Part shown: positions 26,625 through 34,397 of the stretch, piece after piece
Numbering within the stretch: the stretch's first letter is position 1
How the letters are laid out: the number at the start of each line of letters is the position of its first letter
Source of the DNA: Sphingomonas profundi
GTDB taxonomy: Bacteria > Pseudomonadota > Alphaproteobacteria > Sphingomonadales > Sphingomonadaceae
Direction: 5' to 3'
NCBI RefSeq assembly: GCF_009739515.1
Contig: NZ_CP046535.1
Location: forward strand, 4,468,501-4,532,500
Length of the DNA stretch: 64,000 nucleotides
Notes under the pieces: model-generated
What the model was told of the DNA's origin: nothing
Database searches by the model: none
Seen by the model: the letters and a program-made list of their open reading frames with translations, nothing else
Made by a program: the position numbers and the translations under genes

Positions 26625-27847
26625 GCGGCTCGGACGGGCGGATGGCGATGCCACTGGACGCGGCCGGCGTTTCACGCGAGGAGGCGATGGCCGGACTTTT
26701 CACGCCGTTCCGGTTGAGACAGCTCGTGCTGCCGAACCGCATCGTGATGGCGCCGATGGGGCGGTGCTTCGCCACCGACGGCGTGCTGGCGGACGGTTAT
26801 GCCGACTATTTCCGCAAGCGGGTGGAAGGCGGCGTCGGCCTGATCCTGGGCGAGGCGAGCAGCGTGGCCGACGAGGGCAGCTCCAACCCCACCTCGCCCC
26901 GTTTCTACGGCGACGCCGCGCTGGAGGCGTGGCGCGCACCGATCGCGGCGGTACACGCCGCCGGCGGAGCCTTCATGCCGCAGATCTGGCATGCCGGCCT
27001 GGCCCGCGCACCCGGCACCGATCCGTTTCCGGACCTGCCTTCGATCGGACCTTCCGACTGGTATATCCCGAACACGGACGAGCAGCTGCGCCCGCGCCCC
27101 GGCCATGTCTATGGCAATCCGATGAGCGAGAGCCAGATCGCGGACGTGATCGCCCGTTTCGGCGAGGCGGCGGCACACGCCCAGCGGCTGGGTGCAGACG
27201 GCGTGGAGATCCACGGCGCGCACGGCTACCTGATCGATCAGTTCTTCTGGCCGACGATGAACCGCCGGACCGACGACTATAACGGATCGCTGCGGGACAG
27301 GACGCGGTTCGGCGCGGAGGTGGTGCGCGAGATACGGCGGCGCACGGGAGCGGATTTTCCGATCCTCTTCCGCTTCTCGCAGTGGAAGCTGCAGGACTAT
27401 GATGCGCGCACGGTGAATTCACCGGAGGAGGTGGCGGATCTGGTGGAGCCGCTGGCCGAAGCTGGCGTCGACCTGTTCCACGTTTCGGTCAGGCGCTTCT
27501 GGGAGGCGGCCTTTACGGGCAGCGATCTCACCCTGTCAGGCTGGACGCGGAAGCTCTCCGGACTGCCGACGATGACGGTGGGATCGATCACGCTGGATCA
27601 GCCCTTCGGCGTCGGCACGGACGACTATGCCGAACATTTCACGAAGGCCGACGCCAGCCAGCATCTCGATTTCTCCCGGCCTGCCTCGATGGATCGGGTC
27701 CTCGACCTGTTCGCCAAAGGCGAATTCGATCTGATCGCGATCGGGCGGGCGCTGCTCAGCAATCCGGACTGGGCGCGGATCGTGCGGGAGGGGCGCTTCC
27801 ATGATCTGAAGCCTTACAGTCGCGATGTGCTGGGATCCCTCGCATGA
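26621..27847 (+). CDS. NADH:flavin oxidoreductase, Old Yellow Enzyme family
   Basis: FMN TIM barrel, 408 residues from GTG 26621, which overlaps the SnoaL stop (GTGA); ATG 26642, 26648 and 26687 are other options, the last directly after GAGGAGG. NRIVMAPMGRCF, HGAHGYLIDQFFW and RTDDYNGS motifs identify the family. It lacks the FAD/NAD domain of dienoyl-CoA reductases. It is a paralogue of the gene at 1338 with the same FSQWK and SVRRF signatures. The next gene, an SDR, starts inside its stop. Confidence 0.9.
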   Translation: MSGSDGRMAMPLDAAGVSREEAMAGLFTPFRLRQLVLPNRIVMAPMGRCFATDGVLADGYADYFRKRVEGGVGLILGEASSVADEGSSNPTSPRFYGDAALEAWRAPIAAVHAAGGAFMPQIWHAGLARAPGTDPFPDLPSIGPSDWYIPNTDEQLRPRPGHVYGNPMSESQIADVIARFGEAAAHAQRLGADGVEIHGAHGYLIDQFFWPTMNRRTDDYNGSLRDRTRFGAEVVREIRRRTGADFPILFRFSQWKLQDYDARTVNSPEEVADLVEPLAEAGVDLFHVSVRRFWEAAFTGSDLTLSGWTRKLSGLPTMTVGSITLDQPFGVGTDDYAEHFTKADASQHLDFSRPASMDRVLDLFAKGEFDLIAIGRALLSNPDWARIVREGRFHDLKPYSRDVLGSLA

Positions 27848-28623
27848 ACCCTGCCATCCCCGCCCTGTTCGATCTGGGGGGCAAGACCGCGATCGTCACC
27901 GCCGCCGGTCAGGGCATGGGGCGTGGCATCGCCCAAAGGCTTGCGGAGGCGGGGGCGAACATCGTGATCTTTCACCGTCACCGCGATGCGGCTGAGACTG
28001 TGGCAGTGGACCTGCGCGCGCTCGGCGTCGAGGCCATCGCGGTGACGGGCGACGTGACGGATCTCGTCGCGCTCGACGATCTCGTCGCCGCCACTATCGA
28101 TCGCTTCGGCGCAGTCGACATATTGGTGAACAATGCCGGCGGCATGCACCCCTTCACCCCGTTCCTTGATGTGACGCCGGAAATTTGGGCGGCGACGACC
28201 GACCGGAACATGAAGGGCACCTACTTCCTGACACAGAAGGTGGCGCGAACGATGGTGGCGGCCGGCCGCCCCGGCAAGATCGTCAACATCGCATCGACGG
28301 CGGCATTCAAGCCCGATTACCAGCTAGCCGCCTATAACGCCGCCAAGGCCGGCGTCATCTCGCTCACCCGCTCGATCAGCGTCGAACTCGCGCCGCATCG
28401 CATCCTCGTCAACAGCGTGGTGCCCGGCCCGATCCGCACCACCGCGACCGAGGCGGTCTATGCCGACCCCGCGATCGCCGCAATGGTGAAGCAGCGCGTG
28501 CCGCTGGGCGGGCCAGGCGACCCGCAGGACATCGGCAATGCCGTGCTGTTCTGCGCCAGCGCCGCATCCGATCACATGACGGGCGGGATGATCGTGATCG
28601 ACGGGGGCTTCATGTGGTCGTGA
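27844..28623 (+). CDS. Short-chain dehydrogenase/reductase
   Basis: 259 residues in an ATGA overlap. Classical SDR: TAAGQGMGRGIA cofactor motif, NNAGG near residue 97, Ser in NIASTAAF, Tyr-x3-Lys in YNAAK, and C-terminal MTGGMIVIDGGFMW. The slightly altered GxxxGMG motif matches 2,3-dihydro-diol or ketoacyl reductases. Likely interconverts a hydroxyl and keto group on the ring or side chain of the substrate. Confidence 0.88.
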   Translation: MNPAIPALFDLGGKTAIVTAAGQGMGRGIAQRLAEAGANIVIFHRHRDAAETVAVDLRALGVEAIAVTGDVTDLVALDDLVAATIDRFGAVDILVNNAGGMHPFTPFLDVTPEIWAATTDRNMKGTYFLTQKVARTMVAAGRPGKIVNIASTAAFKPDYQLAAYNAAKAGVISLTRSISVELAPHRILVNSVVPGPIRTTATEAVYADPAIAAMVKQRVPLGGPGDPQDIGNAVLFCASAASDHMTGGMIVIDGGFMWS

Positions 28624-28651
28624 TGCGCGCGTGCCAGTGTCCGAGCGGGGT

Positions 28652-29470
28652 ATGACGGGTCGTCTCGCCGGCAGGACGGCGATAGTCCTGGGCGCATCGC
28701 AGCGCGGCGGATCCGGCTGGGTGGTGGCGGAGACGCTGGCGCGCGAGGGCGCCGATGTGTCGGTCGCCGCGCGACGTCTCGACAAGGTGGAGGAACTGGC
28801 GCGCGAGATCGGCGGCACTGCCTACCGCTGCGATGCGGCCCGCGAGCCGGAGGTGCGCGCCTTCGTCGAGGCGGTAGCGGCGAAGGCGGGCCATATCGAT
28901 CTCGCCGTCGCCGCCGTCGGGCTCGGCAGCCTCGGCTTGATCGACGAGACGGAAGACGACAAGCTACAGGAGGCGTTCGGCGCTAACTTCTTCGGCCCGT
29001 TCCATTTCGTCCGGCATTGCGCGCGGCACATGGTTGAGGGCGGATCGGCCGTGCTGTTTTCCAGCATCGCCTCGACCAGCGTCTTCCCCGGCAGCGTGGC
29101 CTATTCATGCGCCAAGGGAGCGCTCAACACGTTCGTGCGCTACGCGGCGGTGGAATATGCGCCGCGCCGGATCCGGGTGAACGGCCTGAAGGCGGGAATG
29201 CTCGAAGGGCCGCACGCGCGCCGCTGGCGCAGGGCCGGCATGTTCGAGCAATTATTGAAGGAGGTTCCGCTCGGCGAGCCGGTGACGCCCGAGGAACTGG
29301 CGGCGATGATCGTGTGGCTGGCGACGGACGCGCGCTCCATCACGGGCGAGGTGATCCACGTGGACGGCGGCAACCACCTGCGACGACAGCTCTTCCCGGA
29401 AGAGCTGGTCGGCGAGGGGCTGGCCTCGATGGGGCGGCGGCGACCGGCCGGCGACGATGCGCAACGCTAG
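28652..29470 (+). CDS. Short-chain dehydrogenase/reductase, atypical glycine motif
   Basis: 272 residues from ATG 28652, after GAGCGGGG. Catalytic YSCAK (Tyr-x3-Lys) and SSIASTS are present. The cofactor loop reads LGASQRGGSGW, longer than the standard G-x3-G-x-G, so nucleotide binding may be unusual. C-terminal VDGGNHLRRQLFPEELV adds an extra tail. Its last 14 bases overlap the start of the quinohemoprotein gene, so the two are probably made together: an alcohol oxidised by one or the other. Confidence 0.85.
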   Translation: MTGRLAGRTAIVLGASQRGGSGWVVAETLAREGADVSVAARRLDKVEELAREIGGTAYRCDAAREPEVRAFVEAVAAKAGHIDLAVAAVGLGSLGLIDETEDDKLQEAFGANFFGPFHFVRHCARHMVEGGSAVLFSSIASTSVFPGSVAYSCAKGALNTFVRYAAVEYAPRRIRVNGLKAGMLEGPHARRWRRAGMFEQLLKEVPLGEPVTPEELAAMIVWLATDARSITGEVIHVDGGNHLRRQLFPEELVGEGLASMGRRRPAGDDAQR

Positions 29471-31577
29471 GCAGCCGGGCATCCCGTTGCGGTTCATGGT
29501 ATCGAGCGTGGTGATCGCGGCAGTGGCCGTCGTGGCCCCGGCCGTTGTCCCATCGCAGCCATCGATCGAGGCGCGGCTGGCGGACGATGCCGCCGGCGCG
29601 GACTGGGCCGCGTTCGGACGGACCTATGGCGAGCAGCATTACAGCCCCTTGCGAGAAATAGATGGCGACACGGTCGGGCGTCTCGGCCTCGCATGGTCGC
29701 TGGACCTGCCGCCGGGCAATTCGGTGACGGGGCCTCTGGCGGTGGACGGCGTGCTGTATTTCGCCGCCGGCTACAGCGTCGTCCGCGCGGTGGACGCGGC
29801 GAGCGGGCGGCTGCTCTGGACGTTCGATCCGCATGCGCCGGAGGCGGCCGGCACGCGGCTGCGGCAGGGGTGGGGGAGCCGGGGCATCGCTTGGTGGAAC
29901 GGGCGCATCTATACCGGCACGCAGGACGGCCGGCTGATCGCGATCGACGCGCGGACGGGGCGACAGCTGTGGAGCGCCATGACGCTTGAAGCGGGCGACG
30001 ACCGCTTCATCAGCGGGCCGCCCCGCGTCTTCGCCGGCAAGGTGGTGATCGGCCACGGCGGCGCGGACTCCGGCGCGACGCGCGGCTACGTGACCGCCTA
30101 CGACGCCGCGAGCGGCCGGAAGCTCTGGCGCTTCTGGACGGTGCCCGGCAACCCCGCCAACGGCTTCGAGAATGCGGCGATGGCGATGGCCGCACGCACC
30201 TGGGCCGGCCGGTGGTGGACGCATGGCGGCGGCGGCACCGTATGGAATGCGATCACCTACGATCAGGCGACAGACACGCTGTTCATTGGCACCGGCAACG
30301 GTGCGCCGTGGAATCGCAAGATCCGCAGCGCGGACAAGGGCGACAATCTGTTCCTCAGCTCGATCGTCGCGCTGGATGGCGGCACCGGGCGCTACAAGTG
30401 GCATTATCAGGTCAATCCCGGCGAGACCTGGGACTACAACGCCGCGATGGACATGCAGCTGGCCGACCTGATGATCGGCGGGCGGTTGCGCAAGGTGTTG
30501 CTGCAGGCGCCCAAGAACGGCTTCTTCTACGTGCTGGATCGGATCAGCGGCAAGCTGATATCCGCGGCAAAGATCACGCGGGTCAGCTGGGCGAGCCGGA
30601 TCGACATGGCCACCGGCCGCCCGGTTGAAACGCCGGGCGCGCGCTTTCCGGGCGGGCACCCGTTCGAACTCTGGCCGGGGAACATGGGGGCGCACAGCTG
30701 GATGCCGTCCGCGTTCAGCCCGCGCACCGGGCTCGTCTATATTCCGGTGCGGGATACGGCGAGTTCCATCGGGGATGCCGGCATCACCCCGGCCAACTGG
30801 CGCTTCCGGCCCGGCAACCAGCCGAACATCGCCGTCAATCTCGGCGTCCGGCCGATCGCGGACGCGGCGAGCGACAACAGAAGCCGCCTGCTCGCGTGGG
30901 ATCCGGTAGCGCAGCGCGCGGCATGGTCGCTGCCGACGCCCGGTGCCTGGAACGGCGGTATTATGGCGACAGGCGGCGGGCTGGTGTTCCAGGGTCATGT
31001 CGACGGCTCGTTCAACGCCTATCGGGACACGGACGGCACCCGCGTCTGGACCTTCGCCGCCGGCGCGCCGATCCTCGCCCCGCCGATCAGCTACCGCGCG
31101 AACGGCCGCCAATATGTAACGGTGCTGACCGGCGCCGGCACCGCAGCGACGCTGAACCAGCGCGAGATACCCTTCGCGATCGACCATCGGACGCAGGCGC
31201 GGCGCGTTCTCACCTTCGTGCTCGATGGCAAGGCGGTGCTGCCGAAGGTCGATCCGTCGGCGCGGACGATGCCGGATGATCCCGGCTTTGCGCCGAACGT
31301 CGCGTCGGCCGGCCGAGGGGCGGCGCTGTTCGTCCACTGCATGGTGTGCCACGGCGTCGGCGCGGTGGCGGTGGGGGCTGCGCCGGACCTCCGCGCATCG
31401 GCGATACCGCTCGATCGGGACGCCTTCGCGCAGGTCGTCAGAGGCGGGGCGCTGGTGCCGGCGGGCATGCCCCAGTTCGCCGAGTTCCGCGACGGCGACC
31501 TGGCCGATCTGCGTCAGTATATCCGCACCGAAGCGGCGGCGGCGCGGACCATGCCGATTAGGCCGGCAGCGCGCTGA
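29457..31577 (+). CDS. PQQ-dependent quinohemoprotein dehydrogenase with C-terminal cytochrome c
   Basis: 706 residues. An N-terminal hydrophobic stretch (residues 13-30, FMVSSVVIAAVAVVAPA) is a signal peptide for periplasmic export. Then eight-bladed propeller tryptophan-docking repeats (for example ASGRLLWTFDPH, KLWRFWTVPGNPANGFE), and a c-type heme site HCMVCH with Cys628 and His632. Type II alcohol dehydrogenases oxidise alcohols and pass electrons through the heme. The vicinal Cys-Cys next to PQQ, usual in this family, is not seen: the region reads RQGWGSRGIAW. No pqq biosynthesis gene is in the window, so PQQ must come from elsewhere. Confidence 0.9.
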   Translation: MRNARQPGIPLRFMVSSVVIAAVAVVAPAVVPSQPSIEARLADDAAGADWAAFGRTYGEQHYSPLREIDGDTVGRLGLAWSLDLPPGNSVTGPLAVDGVLYFAAGYSVVRAVDAASGRLLWTFDPHAPEAAGTRLRQGWGSRGIAWWNGRIYTGTQDGRLIAIDARTGRQLWSAMTLEAGDDRFISGPPRVFAGKVVIGHGGADSGATRGYVTAYDAASGRKLWRFWTVPGNPANGFENAAMAMAARTWAGRWWTHGGGGTVWNAITYDQATDTLFIGTGNGAPWNRKIRSADKGDNLFLSSIVALDGGTGRYKWHYQVNPGETWDYNAAMDMQLADLMIGGRLRKVLLQAPKNGFFYVLDRISGKLISAAKITRVSWASRIDMATGRPVETPGARFPGGHPFELWPGNMGAHSWMPSAFSPRTGLVYIPVRDTASSIGDAGITPANWRFRPGNQPNIAVNLGVRPIADAASDNRSRLLAWDPVAQRAAWSLPTPGAWNGGIMATGGGLVFQGHVDGSFNAYRDTDGTRVWTFAAGAPILAPPISYRANGRQYVTVLTGAGTAATLNQREIPFAIDHRTQARRVLTFVLDGKAVLPKVDPSARTMPDDPGFAPNVASAGRGAALFVHCMVCHGVGAVAVGAAPDLRASAIPLDRDAFAQVVRGGALVPAGMPQFAEFRDGDLADLRQYIRTEAAAARTMPIRPAAR

Positions 31578-32550
31578 CGCCCGAAGTCGTCGAATCAGGC
31601 AGGCCGATCATCGTGCGCAGCAGCGCGTAGCAGCGCGAAAGGTCTTCATCGGCGGAAGGCAGCGCGCGTCGCATCGACAGGAAGCCGTGCACCATGCCTG
31701 CCGCCTCGACGAACAGGGTCGGCACGCCTGCCGATACCAGCGCGGCGGCATAGGCGCGGCCCTCGTCCCGCAGCGGATCGAGCGCGGCGGTGACGAGGAG
31801 GGTGGGAGGCATCCCGTGGTGCGGCCCGGCGAGCGGAGAGGCGCGCCGGTGCGACCGGTCCGCGCCGTAGCAGTCGAGGAACCAGCGCATGTCCTCCCGC
31901 CGCAGCAGATGATCCTCAGCGAAGGCAGCGTAGGATGGCGCCTCCGCCCGCAGATCGGTAACGGGATAGAGCAGCCATTGCGCCGCCACCGGGACGGATG
32001 CCGGCCTGTCGCGCAGCGCCATCGCGGTGACGGCGGCGAGGCAACCGCCGGCGCTGTCTCCCGCCAGCACCAGCCCGGTCACGGCGAAGCCGAGGCCCGG
32101 CAGGTCCGCCACCGCACGCGCCGCCGCCTCGCAATCATCCGGCCCCGCCGGCCACGGATGCTCGGGCGCCAGCCGATAATCGACCGAGAGGACGGGCAGA
32201 TCGAGACGCCGGGCGATGACGCCGCACGCGCCGGCATAAGTCTCCAGATCGCCGATGACGAACCCGCCGCCGTGCAGGAACAGCATGATCGGGGAGGGGC
32301 CACGAGACGGTCGGTGGTCAAACAGGCGCAGCGCGATCTCGCCGCCATCTGTTCGCTGGATCGCCAGTCTTTCGTCCCGCGCGATCGGCTCCGGCGGGAT
32401 ATCGAACAGCGCGCCCATCGCCGCCATCCCCGCCCGCGCCTTTGCCGCGCCGACCGCCGCGAAGGATGGTGCGTCCTGCGCGGCGAGCAGATCCAGCAGC
32501 GCCCGCACATCCGCCCGCATCGCAGGTGTTCCGTCTTCCGCTCCGGCCAT
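31558..32550 (-). CDS. Alpha/beta hydrolase, hormone-sensitive-lipase-type esterase
   Basis: 330 residues from ATG 32550, seven bases after GAGGAG; ATG 32553 and 32565 are alternatives. The HGGGFVIGDLETY oxyanion motif and GDSAGG nucleophile elbow define the HSL (esterase IV) family; late Asp (AALDPLRDEG) and His (GMVHGF) complete the triad. Cleaves an ester or lactone, fitting product release after a Baeyer-Villiger monooxygenase. It is antisense and overlaps the last 20 bases of the quinohemoprotein gene (convergent stops). Confidence 0.9.
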   Translation of the reverse strand: MAGAEDGTPAMRADVRALLDLLAAQDAPSFAAVGAAKARAGMAAMGALFDIPPEPIARDERLAIQRTDGGEIALRLFDHRPSRGPSPIMLFLHGGGFVIGDLETYAGACGVIARRLDLPVLSVDYRLAPEHPWPAGPDDCEAAARAVADLPGLGFAVTGLVLAGDSAGGCLAAVTAMALRDRPASVPVAAQWLLYPVTDLRAEAPSYAAFAEDHLLRREDMRWFLDCYGADRSHRRASPLAGPHHGMPPTLLVTAALDPLRDEGRAYAAALVSAGVPTLFVEAAGMVHGFLSMRRALPSADEDLSRCYALLRTMIGLPDSTTSGVSALPA

Positions 32551-32831
32551 CATGCCGCTCCTCATACCCGATGGATGGGCGTGCCGTACGCCGCTTTACC
32601 GCGATTTCTTCAGGTCTAAAGCCGTGCTGCGCCGCCGCAATGCGTCCACAGTCACGGAAGACTGAGTGCAGAGAATAGCCGCTCTTCCCATGGTTGAGAA
32701 TCGAAAGGTGGCGGTCGAACATCGCAATCAGCAAGGCTCGGCAGCGGTCCGCGTCTGTGGGTAAGCCTTTTCCGACGGAATGAGCGGCACGCGATGCCGC
32801 CGGCGCGACGATCAATAAGGCGAGGATCGAG

Positions 32832-34331
32832 ATGAACGGTGTCACGCGGGATCTTTCGAGCGCGGACCTGATCCGGCACCCCGATCGGTTCTTTATCGGC
32901 GGCGAATGGGTCGCTCCTTCATCCGGCGCCACGATAGACGTGATTACCCCATCGACCGAAGCCCTGTTCGTGACCGTGGCCGAAGCGCAGGAGGCGGACA
33001 TGGACCGCGCCGTGGCAGCGGCGCGACATGCCTTCGACAGCGGCGAGTGGCGGCGGCTGAGCCATGCCGAGCGCGGCCGCTACGTGCGCGCGCTCGGCGA
33101 TGCGCTACGTGCCCGCGCCGACGATGTGGTGCGGATCTGGACCAACGAGATGGGCGTGACCCGCACGATGGGACATGGCGCGCTGCACATCGCGCTGGAC
33201 GCCTACGAGCAATATGCCGACATGGCGGAGACGTTCCCGTTCGAGGAGCGTCATCCGGCCAAATGGGGCGGCAGCGTGGGGCTGCTGGTGCGCGAGCCGG
33301 TCGGTGTGGTCGGAGCGATCATCCCGTGGAACGCGCCGCCCGTCCTGATCGCGTACAAGATCGCGCCGGCGCTGCTCGCCGGCTGCACGGTGATCTTGAA
33401 GGCTTCGCCGGAGGCGCCCGCCTCGGCGCTGATCGTGGCGGAGATGGCCGAGCAGATCGGGCTGCCGCCGGGTGTGCTCAACGTCGTCACCGCCGACCGC
33501 GCGGTATCGGAGTTGCTCGTCCGGCATCCGGACGTGGACAAGATCACCTTCACCGGATCGAGCGCCGCCGGCAAGGCGATCGGCGCGATTTGTGGCGAGC
33601 GGATCGCACGGTGCACGCTGGAGCTGGGCGGCAAGTCCGCCGCTGTGATACTCGACGATTACGACGTCGATATGGTGGCGGATGCGATCTCCGGGTCGGC
33701 GCGGGTCATGACCGGGCAGGTCTGCTCGTCCATCACGCGGGTGGTCGTGGGCCGCGCGCGGCACGATGCGTTCGTCGATGCGCTGGCCGATCGCTTCGGC
33801 ACGATCCGGGTCGGCGATCCGTTCGCGGAGACGACCGACATGGGGCCGCTTGCGATGCGGCGGCAGCGCGAGCGGGTGGAGCAATATATCGAAGCGGGGC
33901 TGGCGGGTGGCGCCAGGCTAGCCTGTGGCGGCCGCCGGCCGACCAGCCTCGATCGCGGTTTCTTCATCGAGCCGACGGTGTTCGGCGGGGTGAGCAACGA
34001 CGCGACGATCGCCCGCGAGGAGATATTCGGTCCGGTCATCAGCGTGATCCCTGCGGATGACGAGGCCCAGGCAGTCGCCATCGCCAACGATACGGTCTTC
34101 GGGCTGAACGCATCGGTGTTCACCAACGATCCGGATCGCGCTTATTCGGTCATGCGCGAGCTGCGCTCCGGCACGGTCGGGCATAACGGCGTGCGCGGCG
34201 ATTTCTCGATCGCGTTCGGCGGCTTCAAGCAGTCCGGCATCGGCCGCGAGGGCGGCGTGGAGGGGCTGCTGCCGTTCCTCGAGAGCAAGACGATGATCAT
34301 GGACGGGGAGCCCACGCACCTGCGCCGCTGA
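32832..34331 (+). CDS. Aldehyde dehydrogenase (NAD(P)-dependent)
   Basis: 499 residues, normal length. VIPWNAPPV-like IPWNAPP, ELGGKS with the catalytic Glu near residue 265, and the catalytic Cys in TGQVCSS near residue 299 are all visible, as is NPFGG-like GFKQSGIGREGG at the C-terminus. It converts an aldehyde to the acid that the CoA ligases can use. It opens the 32832-42517 block, divergent from the esterase, with 280 bases of noncoding DNA between in which I see no clear motif. Confidence 0.93.
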   Translation: MNGVTRDLSSADLIRHPDRFFIGGEWVAPSSGATIDVITPSTEALFVTVAEAQEADMDRAVAAARHAFDSGEWRRLSHAERGRYVRALGDALRARADDVVRIWTNEMGVTRTMGHGALHIALDAYEQYADMAETFPFEERHPAKWGGSVGLLVREPVGVVGAIIPWNAPPVLIAYKIAPALLAGCTVILKASPEAPASALIVAEMAEQIGLPPGVLNVVTADRAVSELLVRHPDVDKITFTGSSAAGKAIGAICGERIARCTLELGGKSAAVILDDYDVDMVADAISGSARVMTGQVCSSITRVVVGRARHDAFVDALADRFGTIRVGDPFAETTDMGPLAMRRQRERVEQYIEAGLAGGARLACGGRRPTSLDRGFFIEPTVFGGVSNDATIAREEIFGPVISVIPADDEAQAVAIANDTVFGLNASVFTNDPDRAYSVMRELRSGTVGHNGVRGDFSIAFGGFKQSGIGREGGVEGLLPFLESKTMIMDGEPTHLRR

Positions 34332-34397
34332 AACACGCCACGATGCGCCGCGAAGGCGCACCGGCGATCTTTCGATAACAAACAAGAGGGGATGAAG

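Noticed and set aside
29340-31352. 670-residue minus-strand frame
   Set aside because: Antisense to the quinohemoprotein gene and without a fold signature.
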